From Craspedostauros australis (taxonomy: Eukaryota > Bacillariophyta > Bacillariophyceae > Mastogloiales > Achnanthaceae): a stretch of DNA of 64,000 nt. Below the pieces are notes generated by a model. That model ran no database searches, was not told the DNA's origin, and was given only the letters and a program-made list of their open reading frames with translations. Made by a program: the position numbers and the translations under genes. Below, piece by piece: positions 12,301 to 23,300 of the stretch (its first letter is position 1; each line of letters starts with the position of its first letter). Location: NCBI GenBank assembly GCA_026770025.1, contig JAMXDE010000008.1:124001-188000 (forward strand), written 5' to 3'.

Positions 12301-12316
12301 CACAATGGATCAGTGA
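6323..12316 (+). CDS. Copia-1 gag-pol polyprotein
   Basis: 1,997 residues, with the ATG 79 bases after the LTR. Two CCHC zinc knuckles begin at residues 269 and 312. A long acidic linker of about 500 residues follows. It holds three copies of a PMW-containing peptide (about 350-415), a CX2CX9CX2C zinc-ribbon-like motif at 594-610, and a doubled PDMAMVI peptide near 773-790. The aspartic protease motif DSGAS is at 818. The integrase zinc region is near 960, and its DD(35)E residues are D1020, D1082 and E1118. The reverse transcriptase carries YVDD at 1668-1671. RNase H has the TDSEFAGD motif around 1844. There is no stop or frameshift, so all enzymes could be made. The acidic linker is much larger than the usual short gag-protease junction. 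Confidence 0.96.
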   Translation: MTSFLGKTDRYMIMFDGKRSSWKAWSAKFLARANRKGYGDLYLKDLDEVIVKTEAFDPSPLASIAGSEEKKLKASKLSAMSPEEKAEYKKALAKYAFEELTMAINHETTEGDVAFMAVLGCESNIYEGGDPRKAWKALERIYEQRTAPMKAKLLAQLNGMRLKKGEHPDTFLTEMEVIRNRLKHAGVNMDMEQYHMLVLNALGRDYEMDVKLIELKFENIEKQMTIEDIREAVSATYDARHIKQGGSKRENHSKEEMALAATGGFKGHCRNCGAYGHKKADCRSAPKNKGGKPSKKNKRSDTEDKVKFNGNCKYCGKKGHKILECFKLKAAMKAADAANVATDGMDGTDDVALVMVEEPMWLPEDAAANNAAFVVVDEPMWMSADDEEDDIDLVMTDESMWLPDEDKSANNEELVCFPIDELENDPVDVKNLTNPRIVTIDEITNIKQNQTINTTNMAHYESSINDMALATTDEDMIGLDIEEEDEYSEEEREAHTPSVYGYYGPPVAAVETINREQFPSSDEDDYTDEDNLFEGIVYEDEPLSVGDIMENEVAMPGVDHRVTSTIYSRTEPRTLVDRMIEESSRNGGSTAGWCPLCFQRGPLYAMCKNCRNSPFLIQLANPPARAAPTTIQDIMTRRQKLWTAGPLHVAMRYSLSNMMVADEVRSELALLCCDAAHAYTEGGGESLNPRTLYYMMHRIDVFTPMQLVQAVQHINARLEELNLPSIHRGLIDSLVQHAAEMLMWMHHASDQGVRDPEEFNQLPIYRAADAQPDMAMVIGDHQDAQPDMAMVISDLDDASALRHTIAPDHHEANTWLGDSGASCHLTNSEEGMINVRVANHSIKIGSGRYLKATKVGDKRMVVMQKNGNQATIVLKQVKFVPNLWVNLLSINKALENGFDISNQGVVMSLEKRGQRITFDRLMATHSGFVSGVNMISAPPHEDQANVGVSTRSAVDINQIHKMLGHVDTYTISRTAGRYGWNVTGKLHACIDCAIGKQKQKSMTKRLQRRAKEIGERLFIDTSSVQTHSYGQGKYWLLVIDDYSDYCWSYFLKEKSEVGEKLITLLRWLHSNQQAHVKNIRCDNAGENYAAEKQLLDEGFGPTFEYTAAYTPQQNGRVERKFATLYGKVRSMLNQTHLPRTVRGKLWAEAARTATQLENIIETKTREPACVLFNNRIPTFVDGLRKFGEIGMVYIGGRTIKAKLDDRSRPAMFVGYGQSHAKGVYRMLNLATTKILITRDVTWMNQSYGQFRGIENANRSVLIDLEDDDSTSGMNTRTTRTTWERRSETIKSMEADDADRSSRAKEIEDTDDAARGQDSLLPAQGENESNEEIDDEFGRDDEGKVDEAAEKEPEDTPVAEPVTRIPRMLSALAGYNNDPIPEEERDLGSSDESEPNDSEGYVTPEETITTPPKPGGPDFHADGSIFNRDIAGTMIDTPHGMMRLDDIIAADQALKDERNEGGAEYANVAMLLDPTTFEDCWDHADPNKRKKWREAINKEFYDMARRKVWEKIKKDQMPKDRRCVKTKWVFKEKRNGVFRARLVACGYSQIAGVDFSAHHAPVIHDATYRIMLTMKMILHMDSIIIDFETAFLHGELDEEIYMQCPKGMRHEADECLLLKKTIYGLVQSARQWNKKLVDILFKLGFRQSEVDPCLLIRNQEGRLLLIGTYVDDCLCIGEEQELKKLVKDIRAERFGVKVEEDLEDYLSCKIIFNRDKTNCWVNQPHILKNIIDTFGSDVVKLQRYGTPGTPGQGIQRQSDAPKVDKQRHSRYRSGVGMLLYLVKHSRPDIANAVRELTKVLDGPTAAAYKEMLRVMKFVWDTREYGLKMKPNPLTQDAWKIAIYTDSEFAGDKDNRISVGGHIVLLQGVPIIWRSKAQRSVTLSSTEAEYVALSEAGKEIRFVTQLMSDIGLRMHKPADVMVDNVGAIFIASNPSTSARTRHIDIRHHFIRELITNGEARTKFVRSEDNIADGFTKNTKKEIYEKHRDHYIQLRSTMDQ

Positions 12317-12391
12317 CGGAGAAGAGAGGACGTGAAATTATGAAAAATGTGAGAGTGTGAGTGATGTGTTGTCGATGCGACAATGGAAGGG
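12317..12391. other. Copia-1 3' untranslated spacer with polypurine tract
   Basis: 75 bases between the gag-pol stop and the right LTR. The last ten, AATGGAAGGG, are mostly purine and directly abut the LTR, as expected for the plus-strand primer. Confidence 0.7.
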
Positions 12392-13072
12392 TGTCAGGAA
12401 TCGAGGGTACGACTCTGTCGGAAAGATACCCATGATTGCCGCAACTCCCAACATTATTTGTCACACCTTTGGATATTATTCGTCACACCATTGAATATTG
12501 TCCATTCCACCCACGACACGAATCACACGGGAATGACCCCAGTCTTACCAAGCAAACAAGCCTGTCCTCTATGAATCCAGAAAAGGCCACGACATCTAGA
12601 CCATGTGAAGGAAGATGATGACAGACACATTGATGATCTCCCCATCTGGAGATCATGGCACGTGTCACCCACGGACTAGAACAACTCAGAAAGGGCATCA
12701 AACATGACACCAATCATGACACCAATCGTAAAGTTTGGTGTCAGGAGATCAAGAGCGAAACGCAAGACTGTGGAATCGTACCGCAGGGAATGTAGAATAA
12801 GGATATGCACGACGAGTCGCAAGGCAGGAATGCCTTCGGACATGCACGACGATGTGCATGACAAGGATGCCTGCGGATGAGGCCTCATGCATGCAAGCGA
12901 TGATCCATGACGTTGAGATGCATGAATGCAACAGTCTAACGAGATGCTGCCGCAGGAGATGCTACATGAGAAACGAAAGGCAAAGGAGCTGAAGAGAATG
13001 AGCTCACAGTTCTGAATAGTACGATCTAACAACGAATTAGTTCTTACTAACACTAACCCCGGATTTCCAACA
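12392..13072 (+). repeat. Copia-1 3' LTR
   Basis: 681 bp, matching 5563-6243. It is followed by AATGCC at 13073-13078. The gypsy reading frame runs from 13079 into this LTR and ends at 12676, giving a chimeric tail about 130 codons long that is not a natural product. Confidence 0.95.
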
Positions 13073-15924
13073 AATGCCAGTGGCCTTCCTTCCTGTGCTA
13101 TCACGCCACCAAGTTGGTAGTCGCTCGCATCGGCGTGCACATGGAACTCTTTATTAAAATCTGGGTATGCAAGCGCTGCCTCTCGCATTACCATTTGTTT
13201 GGCTTCATCGAAGGCTTTCTGTTGGGTCTTGCCCCAGTGCCATTTCATGTTCTTGGCGGCGAGGGAGGTAAGCGGGGCCAACACATGGCTCCTGCGCTTC
13301 CACATATCGCGGTAATAGTTGACCATGCCTAAGAAACGTCTCAGCTGTCGTTTTGTCGACGGCGGCAGCACTCGCTGTATCGCTTCCACTTTCTTTGGCT
13401 GAGGCTCGAGGCCGCGTTGCATCAGTTTGTATCCCAAGTAGTCCAGCTCCTTCATCATGAAGAATGACTTGCGCAGGTTCACAACGAACCCAGCATCTTG
13501 GAGACGCGCGAGTACAGCATGACATTTTGTCAGATGATCGTCGTCACTGTCATTTGTATCCGACAGGACGAGTATGTCATCGAGGTAGACCAGTACGAAT
13601 TCTAGGTCTCCAAGCAGCTCATTCATGATGCGCTGGAATATGTCAGGGGCTGTGGATATACCCATTGGCAGCTTTTTATATCTGTACTTTCCCCACGGTA
13701 ATATTGTGGTGCACAAGTTCTGGCTGGGGGTATCTAATGGAATGTGGTAGTACCCCATTGACAGGTCGAATGCTGTTGCGTACTTGAACTGTTCCAGCTT
13801 CTGGAGCATGTCCTGTATTTTTGGCAACGGATACGGTCGCCGTTTCAGGTGCTTATTGAGCTCCCGAAAATCAGTTAGTACTCGGACATCTCCAGTCTTC
13901 TTTGGCTGGATGAAGCTGGGTGCAGCCCAGTCACTATTGGAGAACTTCTCCCACACTCCGATTGTCTCAAATCGTTTGCTCTCCTTCTTTGTTACCCGCT
14001 CATAGGCTTTGGGCACTGGAAAGGCTTTGCCATGGAATGGCTTTGCATTTGATTTGAGTTCCAGATGTACTGGACTGATCTTCAACGTACCCAGGCCTCC
14101 TTTGAAGGTCTTCGGTGTACGTTGGAGTGTCGCAAGCAGCTTTTGTTGTTGCGCTTCACTGAGATGGCTCAGTTTGGATACGTATTTATCCAGCTCTATC
14201 TCGCTGTAGTCAGCATCCATGATTCGCTTCTGCCTATCTTCTGCTTTGTTGAGCAGGGTAGACTGCATCGCTATCTGGTATGCGATGTTGAGTGCTTCCT
14301 TGTCTGTCAGCACTCCACGATTCTTCATTGGGATTGTGCTATTATCCCATGTCATTGTGTTATCTGAGAATGACAAGTCTATTCCGAGCTCATGCATCAA
14401 GTCTGTACCCACGATCATATCGTATTGGGCATTCTCAACTTGCGTTGTTTCATCAACGTGCATGGTCCAACGGATTGACTTATGTAGGTGGAATTCGGGC
14501 AGCACTAGATTGATCGTGGCTAGGCTGGACGTATAGAAGTTGCCGCCCATTGTTTTCCACTTCATGAGTTCACTTTTGTGTCTCAGTGTGCGAGGAGCAT
14601 ACTTTCTCAGTATCAGGCAGCTTGATGTGCCAGAGTCTAGCAGGACACGCATTCGTACCAATTCGCCTTTGCTATCAACCGTTTCACCAATAATTTCGGT
14701 GGACATATGGTTATGCTTACTGCGCTTGGCCTTTCGACTAGCCAGACTATAGCAAATTGCTGCACATTTGTGTGTAGGCGTTGAGTATTCTGTAGATGCG
14801 CTGCTACTAGAGCGGTTATCATTATTGTCCTGGTTCAATTGACGCAGGTAGTTGGCATTTTCATCAACTACATCGGCAATGCGACGCTTCTTCTTCAGAT
14901 TCCTCTTGCTTGGTAAGGATTGGACGAGTTGATGAAAGACCTCTTGGGTCAAGACCACATTGAGGTTCTCATCACTCTTATTGGAAGCCTTTTTGTCTTC
15001 GGACGGGACGCGCCAACCGCTTGGGCGGAGGCTTGCGTTCTTCGGATCATTCCAGCACTCACTGGTTTCGTGTCCGATTCTGCCGCATCTCCCACATTTG
15101 GGAATGGATTTGCCGTGACTGAATTTTTGGCGTTTATTGTCGTTATTAAGGCGTTTACCGCGCCTTCCACGACTGCGTTCGTCGCTTACGCTACGCTTGC
15201 CTTTCTTGGCACCATTGCCCTTTTTGAAGGGGCGACAGCTGTTTGCCACATCAAGGAGGCGACGATAGAGCTCCTCGAAAGAGTGCTCATACACCTGATA
15301 CCCACTTTGGAGTAGGGCACGGCTGTACTGTTCTGGACTTGCTCGGTCCAAGATCTCGACCAGCTCAAAGTCTGGGAATGCCGTTGGTGTAATATTAGCT
15401 CCTGGCTTGGGCATGAATGGAAGGTACTGATTTAGTTCCAATAGCCGAGCACGGAAGCTTGCTAGTTCACCATGCTTGAATGAAGCATGTTGGCGCATGT
15501 AATTGCGCTGGCGTCGCCAAGCACTCGTTGGGTGTCCAAAGAATGGAGCACCCACAGCATTCAGTCCCTCCTGGAGCTTGCTACTGGCTGATGAGGTGGT
15601 ATTGCCACCGACTGCTTGCACTGCTGTCGCAAATCGATTCTGCGCATCCCCCATCAACAAGTTGTTGAGGTGGATCATCTTCTGTGCTGCAGTGGTCATT
15701 CTCTTTGCTGCCATGAGAGTATCGAACTCACGGCGGAACCTCAGCCATTCTTCTGCGCTCCCATCGTTGAACTTGAGGACTGATGTCTCCACTGTGTCGG
15801 TATTGCCCTGATCTGATGGATCTTCGTAGACATCCATTTTGAGGTACATGCTTCGAGGGTACTTCTTCTCCTTTGGGCTCTCCCAATAGAGGACAGGCTC
15901 CTGCCCTGGCTTGACTTCGCTCAT
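13073..15924 (-). pseudogene. Gypsy gag-pol, 5' part: gag, protease, reverse transcriptase
   Basis: On the minus strand, from the ATG at 15922-15924, about 950 residues are open until the Copia insertion. Gag comes first, with one CCHC knuckle (CX2CX4HX4C) starting at about residue 277. A retropepsin-type LLDSGTSSC site has its Asp at residue 430. The reverse transcriptase includes the YLDD catalytic box at 780-783. The RNase H begins, with HADASDYQLGG, just before the break. The frame is undamaged up to the insertion and rejoins 4053-5562 in phase, so the only lesion I see is the Copia element. An in-frame GTG at 15966 extends the frame to the LTR edge, but the ATG is the better start. Confidence 0.92.
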
Positions 15925-15968
15925 CTTGCTTGGACTTGGATGCTCAACCGCAAGGAGTGATATCACTG

Positions 15969-16501
15969 TGCCTTATGCCGGCGTACGATTGAAGTTGTAT
16001 TTTTTTTTCTACGATTGATTTTGTACTTGATACGATTGAGGTTGTTGTTGATGATGTGATTCCAAAAATTATGATTACTTGAGCTATCTCTCTCTTCTGC
16101 TGTCTGCACCTCTTGGTCGATCAGATTCATGCATTTCGAGATGATTCGGTTTGCACCTCTTGGTCAATCGTATTCATGCATTCTATTAGCCTTCTTGTTT
16201 TGAATGGAGGTCAATGGTTGGTTGAAGAAGTGTCTGCACAATATGCAAATATTTCTTTACGATTGAATCTTGACTCATCTGACTTCAGTTCGAGTCTTGA
16301 CTAATCCGACTTCAGTTCGAGTCTTGACTAATCCGACTTCAGTTCGAATCTTGACCGATCCGACTGGATGGATTGTTAACACGACTCGTAGGTGAGACTA
16401 ACAATGTGATTGCTTGGGTGACTTATTCATGACTAGTATCTATTGTGCACAAGTCTAGGTCTTGTGTCACCAATAGTCTATCTAGCCAGCCGTCTAGGGC
16501 A
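15969..16501 (-). repeat. Gypsy LTR (5' LTR in element orientation)
   Basis: 533 bp, TG...CA, near-identical to 3503-4034. On the element strand it drives transcription leftward into gag. It is followed on the plus strand by the GTTCT duplication at 16502-16506. The bases just inside the element contain a GTGATATCAC palindrome; the tRNA primer is not identified. Confidence 0.93.
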
Positions 16502-16506
16502 GTTCT

Positions 16507-19500
16507 GTGAGAGACAAAGTGCAATGATTTGCATTGCTGGGGTACTGTTTCCCTGTGTCGGTGTTTTGGCAATGGTGGGTGTCAGTGGCTCGGTTATCGG
16601 AACCCTATTGGTTCCCTGACACGGGTTCCAAAGATCTGCTTCAATGTTCTGGATCTGTCCCCAAACGTGGGGGCCGGTGAAGTATTCATTCGATCTACTG
16701 GATTGCTGACAGGTCGAGTGATTCGTAGTCTCTCTCTAAGATGGGTACTAGTTTAGCTCTATTATGCTCGGCGTGTGTAGTCCTAGACGAATGCGAAAAC
16801 ATGCACTCATTAACGACATGGATCGGAGATTGTCACTTCACACATGTACTCTCTACAAATCATAGTATGGTCAAAGTTCTTTTCGTAATAATCCGCATGA
16901 TCGTACTTGCGAACCCTGAATCGGTTTACAAACCAAGTTTCTGGTCAGCTGATTCGCATGGATCAGGTGAGTCGACTTCCAAAGCAAAACGTTCTACCTG
17001 TCATATCAGTCTAGATAGAGAATGATACTCCAGACAACCGCACTAACAAACGCGCAGAACTCCACAATCTTGGCCCGAGTCGGGTTAAGCATGGGATGCC
17101 AAGCCGATACTAAATTCACATGGCAGTTTCAGAGACGTCAAGATCAGAGCTTTGTGGACAAGAGTGAGACTCCAGAGAGAGAGAGAGAGAGCATCGGAGC
17201 GGAGCGGAGCGCGAACAAGAGTGCGCCCGAGTTTCGTCTTGGTTCTTGGTGGTAGCACACAATTATCCAAAAGTCCGTTCGTATTGCTTCCGTGTCACAA
17301 CAATAGGCTCAAATCTGATTCCAATTGGCCTATTAGAGTATTCCGCTGGATTTCGATTTTGATGGAACAGAAATGGCATTTATGACGACGACGAAGGACA
17401 CGTTACGGGTGGGTCTGAAACGAAACCGCTGGCTCCGCGATGGTGCTACACGGCGCGAACCGTGAAGAGTGGCTCGTCAACGCGCGTGCGTTTTTGTCGG
17501 AGACTTCCGCAAGGCGACGATTCCCAGGCGCAAGCCCTCGTGGAGACACAGCACCAACCTTTTCGGTGTGAAGGCAATGCGTGTCACCAAATCCAAGACC
17601 AAACCGAACAAAGAGTACCAGCATACACTGTGCTCGGATAAATACACACACACCGCCAGTTCTTTTTTCTGCCTCTTTGCAGGGATGTGTTGTTCGCTGA
17701 GATACTTGACTCTATGCAAAGCGCATTGGTAGTTTGGAGATCAAGCACCGAGATCTCTGCCGTACTCGTACATACGTACATACATACATGCCACAAAACA
17801 TATCACGCTTTTGCAATCACGAGCATTGTCCCATCATCGGAGTAAGCCTCCTGGTCGTAAAGAAACGTGCTTGTGCCAAAGTGGAGTACATCCTCGCGAG
17901 GACCTACGAAGAGGGAGGACTTAGATCGTTCGACGAGGAAGAAGAGAAGAGCGCTGAGTAGAGAAGAGGCAAGTTACTACACATCTGTTTGCCGAGGATT
18001 GCTTCCTGTGAGAAGGAGGTGTGAAGGATGTTGGGCTTCTTTGACGGCAGCGCCAACTCCGGTTCGTGACTCGCGATGCTTGAACTCTGCACACGTGCAT
18101 GCACGGTGGTCACTGCGAAACTCCTCGCACGAGCACCATGCGTCCAACGTAACATGGCATCCCGAAAATGGCTATTGGCGAGAATGTGCAATGTGTGTCT
18201 CATCAGGAACTTCACTGTTCATTGCACGAGGATCGAATGCGGGAGAGGCGCCTCTCTCTACCAATACCTACAAACTCATACACAAAGAGAGACAGACAGA
18301 CAGAGTCCTCTCCAGAGGAGAATACTCTACAAAAGAGCGCACACTTGGCACGTCATGTGCTGTCCCGAATGGATCTCGCCAGGGAGTGAGTTTCCACCCT
18401 CCGGCGATCATCTTCTGGGAGAGATGCTGATCCCAGGAACATCGGAAAGGGCGGGCATGTCTATTTGCACCCATGAGGCAGTACCACAGACTCCCAAGAG
18501 TGCGAAAGATGGAGCGTGACACAGTCATTTGCATTTGCATTGCGTTTGCAATGTTCGTGCCTTTGCTGACTTTCTTGGACCCTGTCGGAGACATGAGCAG
18601 TTCACGAGTAGATACATGCCCTGAGACGTATAGTATCACAGTGTTCAAGAGCAGGGGTATCACAGAGCACACGACAAGAGATTGCTTTACTTTTATCTGT
18701 TCTGTTTGTTTCTGGAGAGAGAGAGAGAGAGAGGGGAATACCTGCACTCTGAGGTGGGGCATTGCTCTTTTGGTTGGAATAGTCATGCCCCCGGACTTCA
18801 CCATCAGCGTTCGTCTTGTTCCGTTTCGCAAATCGCCCATCACGTGTCGCCAAAATGTGAGAGCCAAATGGCCACCCCACAGCAGTTTCGATGTTTGTTT
18901 GGGAGGAGGAAGAAGGGCGAAGAGTTGAATAGTGGTACACTTCCCAAAGGGAGCGTGTCGTGCGCTTTGGCGCACATGGACTATTAGTTCATCGATCACA
19001 GCACCTTCGTGAATCAGGAACAGAGAAGGTCGGTATTGCGCAACACATACTCGCTCGCTGTAGAACTCCACAAAAGAGGCCCAAAGCGATTTGTCATTGA
19101 TCGGCATCGTGATCGGTCCGTGAATCCAGCATTGATGGAACAGACGCAGAGAGTGCGCCCACCGAATGGCATTTCACGCTCGCTGGTGTGCAACCGACAT
19201 TCTTGTGGTGATTCAATCGCGTTTGGGTGCTTCACATCACAGCGCAAAGAACTGGTGATTCTTCGTGTCGCGAGCAATCCATGCACGATCTCTGACCACA
19301 ATGCATCAACAATCAGAACCACCCCACTATTCACGTGTCGAATTGCCGATTCGCCTCGAGCATTGCATTCACACCAAACGCCCATGGGAAATCAGAATCC
19401 AATACTTAGGGCATCGCCGCTTTATATCCTCATCCATGACGGAGGAATCCTATAAATCTGGAGCAAAGCATGCACCCGTTTTCCAGAAACGCTCCGATCA

Positions 19501-20037
19501 CAGATCGTGAAGTTCCCAAACATTGGCTGCGTACACGGAGATACAGGAAATACCGATGTTGATCTCCCTCAGGTTGGGTGCAGACTGGGCTGTAGGGTAC
19601 CGTAGCGTGGAGTACTGGCTTGTATGTGCCGCGCTCTGTCTGCCCAAAAAGTATGTGGTCTTGGATCAACTCACGACACCTGCCACTACTTATGCGCTGG
19701 TGGGAACTCATGGTCAACAAACGATCACGTTGCGCTCTGTGGTTGACGCTTGGGGGTCCCACATCGCTGCATATGCAGGGATGTCGATGCAAGAAATCGT
19801 GATTGATCGGTCTTGTTGGGGCAAACAAACCACCCCAAAGGGTTTGTGTGGTGCTCGGCACTAGTGGAAAGGTGACCGTGAGCGGAAACACCAATTTCTG
19901 TTCTTTTGTCTCGTCCACTTCCTCTTTGCTCACAATTTCTTCACTCGACCAAAGTGCAAAACCCACACTCGAGTGGTAAGTTTGCCGCATTGGAATCCTC
20001 GGTTTCCGCCGTGCCTTCGTATTGCGATGCACTCGCA
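16507..20037. other. Long intergenic region without a recognisable gene
   Basis: Several open frames occur on both strands; the longest are 18268-19107 (-) and 19430-20038 (-). None shows a domain, a clear start context or plausible protein composition. A (GA)n run lies at 17174-17192, followed by GGAGC repeats to about 17211. A second (GA)n run is at 18714-18733, and a TACA-type run is near 17766-17790. The part nearest 20038 is presumably upstream control DNA of the large gene that follows. Confidence 0.5.
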
Positions 20038-20096
20038 CCGACTCTACTCTACGCTGCTCTGCTCTACTCTGCTCTGCTCTGCTCTACTCTACTCTA
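20038..20096 (+). repeat. CTCTA/CTCTG pentamer repeat upstream of the DUF4215 gene
   Basis: About 11 degenerate copies of CTCTA or CTCTG lie 243-301 bases before the ATG. Pyrimidine-rich repeats at this distance could be core-promoter or initiator-region DNA. Similar short CTCTACTC stretches occur elsewhere in the window (46201-46217, 26118-26130), so a regulatory role is only possible. Confidence 0.5.
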
Positions 20097-20338
20097 TGTC
20101 ACCCCACCTCACCTCACTCACCAGGCATCCACCCTGCTCGTCGCCCAACGCAAAAACAATACGCCTGCCGTTGCTTTCATGATCAGATCTTCCGCTTAGC
20201 GTCTCCAAAGTGCCGCCAAGCCACTTCTCTTCCAACAGACTCATTGCGACTTCGACATACAACGCGTCGACCAACAACAAACCAAAGCAACAGCTACGAA
20301 CAAACCAACAAACCAAACCAAACCAAACAACCATCACG

Positions 20339-23300
20339 ATGAAGTTTGCAAGGAAGGGTGCTGTCTGGGCGTTGCTCGTATCCGCCCTTGCCGCCATTCC
20401 CGCTGTGTACGCCCAAGGCGACGCGGTCGCGAACAGCGATGAACCCGCAACTGGCAGCGAGGTCTGTCCGTTGGACTATGAGCTCCTCCATTCCACGGAA
20501 GGCGCCAGCTACGATCTTCCTCCCATCGAGATCGTCAGCCAAGGAAAGACCTTTGTCGAGTTCAAGGTCTACAACGTGTTTTCCACGGCTGGATCCATCA
20601 AGGAGATCTACACCGAGTACCAGGAGAACAACCTCGATAGAGCCACGTGTACCTTGGACGCCGATCTGGAGCCCGGGCAGCCTGCCGATGAGGTCTTCCG
20701 CGCGGAATGCCTCTGCCTCAAGCCCGTTGCCGTCGTCTCCCTCTACGTCCGAGACCCAACCATCGACGCAACCATTGGTACTGGCAAGACCCCAGAGTGC
20801 TGCCATGCCGATTTGACCAACGGATATCCAACCATCAAGTTCACCTTCGTCCTCGACTGTGTGCCAACCTGTGACCCCACCCCGTTCGCAGTCTGCGGCA
20901 ACGGAAAGCTCGAAACAGGCGAGCTGTGTGACGACGGCAACGACGTCAACGACGACGGGTGCACCAACGAGTGCCTCCTCCCGAAGTGCGGAGATGGCAT
21001 TGTGCAAGGCGACGAAGAGTGCGACATGGGCGCAGCCAACTCCAACAACGTGGACGCCGCCTGCACCGAAAGCTGCACAATCCCGAAGTGCGGAGATGGC
21101 ATCCTCCAAGGCAACGAGGAGTGTGACGATGGCAACACCATCAACGACGACAGCTGCTCGAACTCGTGCATCACCGAACGTTGCGGTGACGGCATGAAAC
21201 AAGAAGGCGAAGAATGCGACGATGGCAACGACATCAACAACGATGATTGCACCAACAAATGCAAATTGCCAATCTGCGGCGATGGCATCAAGCAAGAAGA
21301 CGAAGAATGTGACGATGGCAATTCCGACGACGAGGATGGTTGCACATCTCAATGCAAGATCCTTGTTTGCGGTGACGGCATCCTGCAGGGAGACGAAGAA
21401 TGTGACGATGGAAACAAGGTCAACAACGATGGATGCAGCGAAACCTGCAAATTGGAGGTGTGCGGCGACGGCATCAAGCAGGACTACGAGGAATGCGATC
21501 GCGGATCGCAGAACTCCGACGGCCCCAACGCCCAGTGCACGAAGGATTGCAAGTTCCCGGTGTGCGGAGACGGCATCCTGCAAGGCGACGAAGAATGCGA
21601 TGACGGCAACAAGAACAACTACGATGAATGCACCGGCGAATGTAAGTTGCCACGGTGCGGCGACGGCATCAAGCACAAGGGTGAGGAATGCGACGACGGA
21701 AACAACGACAACAGTGACGGCTGCACCAACCAATGCAAGAAGGCAGTCTGCGGCGATGGAATCATAGGACCAAACGAAGAATGCGATCGCGGATCGCAGA
21801 ACTCCGACAACCCCAACGCCCAGTGCACGAAGGATTGCAAGCTCCCGGCATGCGGAGACGGCATCCGCCAAAATGGAGAGGAGTGCGACGACGGAAACAA
21901 GAACAACGGCGACAGCTGCACCAACCAATGCAAGAAGGCACGATGTGGCGATGGCATCGTCGGGCCTAATGAACAGTGTGATCTCGGATCCCAGAACTCC
22001 AACGGACCTAACGCCCGCTGCACTCTCGAATGTACCCGCCCCAAGTGCGGCGACGGCATCAAGCAGCAAGGTGAGCAGTGCGATCTCGGACCAAACAACT
22101 CCGACGCGACCAACAGCAAGTGCTCCACCACCTGCGAGCTCCCGCGCTGCGGTGACGAGATCCTCCACCCATCCAGAAACGAGGAATGCGATCTCGGCGA
22201 AAACAACTCCAACGGACCGAACACCAGATGCAACGCCAACTGCAAGATCCCGAAGTGTGGTGACGGCATCATCAACAAGCGACTGGGCGAAGAATGCGAC
22301 AAGGGCAGCAACAACTCTGATGGTCCCAACGCGCAGTGTACCACCATGTGCACCCTGCCCACTTGCGGCGATGGTATCGTTCAAGGTGGCGAGGAATGCG
22401 ACGATGGCAACGACGTCAACAATGACGGCTGCACCAACCAATGCAAGAAAGCAAACTGCGGTGACGGAATCATTCAGCCAGGTGAGGAATGCGACAAGGG
22501 TCCAGGCAATTCGAATGGACCTAACGCCCAGTGCACCACCACATGCAACATCCCCAAGTGTGGCGACGGCATCAAGCACAAGAACGAAGAATGTGACGAT
22601 GGCAACAACGTCAACAATGACAGCTGCACCAACACCTGCAAGAAGCCACGATGTGGCGACGGAATCAAGCAGGCCAATGAAGAATGCGACATGGGGCGGC
22701 ACAACTCGAACGCAGCAAACGCCCAGTGCACCGCAGACTGTACCATCCCCAAGTGTGGTGACGGCATCAAGCACATCGGTGAACAATGCGACGATGGAGA
22801 CAAGGTCAACAACGACGAGTGCACTAACAACTGCAAGGTCCCAACTTGCGGTGACGGCATCAAGCAGAACGGAGAGCAGTGCGACGACGGCAACAAGAAC
22901 AACGCCGATGGTTGCACCAACAACTGCAGACTCCCACGCTGTGGTGATGGCATCAAGCAAGCCAACGAGCAGTGCGACGATGGAAACAAGGACAACACCG
23001 ATGGCTGCACCAACCAATGCAAGCTGGCTCGATGCGGCGATGGCATCAAGCAAGACAACGAACAGTGCGATCTCGGACCAAACAACAACAACGGCCCAAA
23101 CACCAGCTGCTACACCGACTGCAAGGTCCCACGCTGTGGTGACAACCGTCTCAACAACAAAGCAGGCGAGCAGTGCGATCTCGGAGGACAGAACTCCGAC
23201 GGTGCAAACACCAGATGCAACAAGAACTGCAAGCTCCCGCGCTGCGGCGATGGCCTTGTCAACAAGAGGCTCGGCGAGCAGTGCGATCGTGGAGCACAGA

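Larger units (their letters stand above)
5563..13072 (+). mobile_element. Copia-1: full-length Ty1/copia LTR retrotransposon nested in the gypsy pol
   Basis: 7,510 bp with two 681-bp LTRs that look identical, flanked by AATGCC. It carries one uninterrupted gag-pol frame with protease, integrase, reverse transcriptase and RNase H in Copia order. A short purine tract (GGAAGGG) abuts the right LTR. Intact coding and identical LTRs make it a candidate for a currently or recently active element. Diatom genomes carry expanded Copia (CoDi) families, and this element is compatible with them, though I cannot assign a clade without a tree. Confidence 0.96.
3503..16501 (-). mobile_element. Ty3/gypsy LTR retrotransposon, interrupted by a nested Copia element
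   Basis: The element runs right to left. The LTRs are 532 and 533 bp, start TG, end CA and differ by little more than the length of a T run. They are flanked by GTTCT duplications. Removing the Copia insertion (5563-13072 plus one copy of its duplication) leaves a gypsy element of about 5.5 kb. The order gag, protease, reverse transcriptase, RNase H, integrase marks it as Ty3/gypsy (Metaviridae-type organisation). The near-identical LTRs indicate recent integration, and the Copia insertion is later still. Confidence 0.95.

Noticed and set aside
12676-13072. C-terminal extension of the gypsy polyprotein into the Copia LTR
   Set aside because: It results from reading through the insertion junction; the same tail also occurs at 5847-6224 inside the other LTR.
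16590-16640. GGAACC...GGTTCC inverted repeats after the gypsy element
   Set aside because: Short and not paired with other ends; not enough to define an element.
18268-19107. Minus-strand frame of 279 codons
   Set aside because: No domain, no credible leader, Leu/Ser runs created by (GA)n repeats, and other long frames overlap on both strands.
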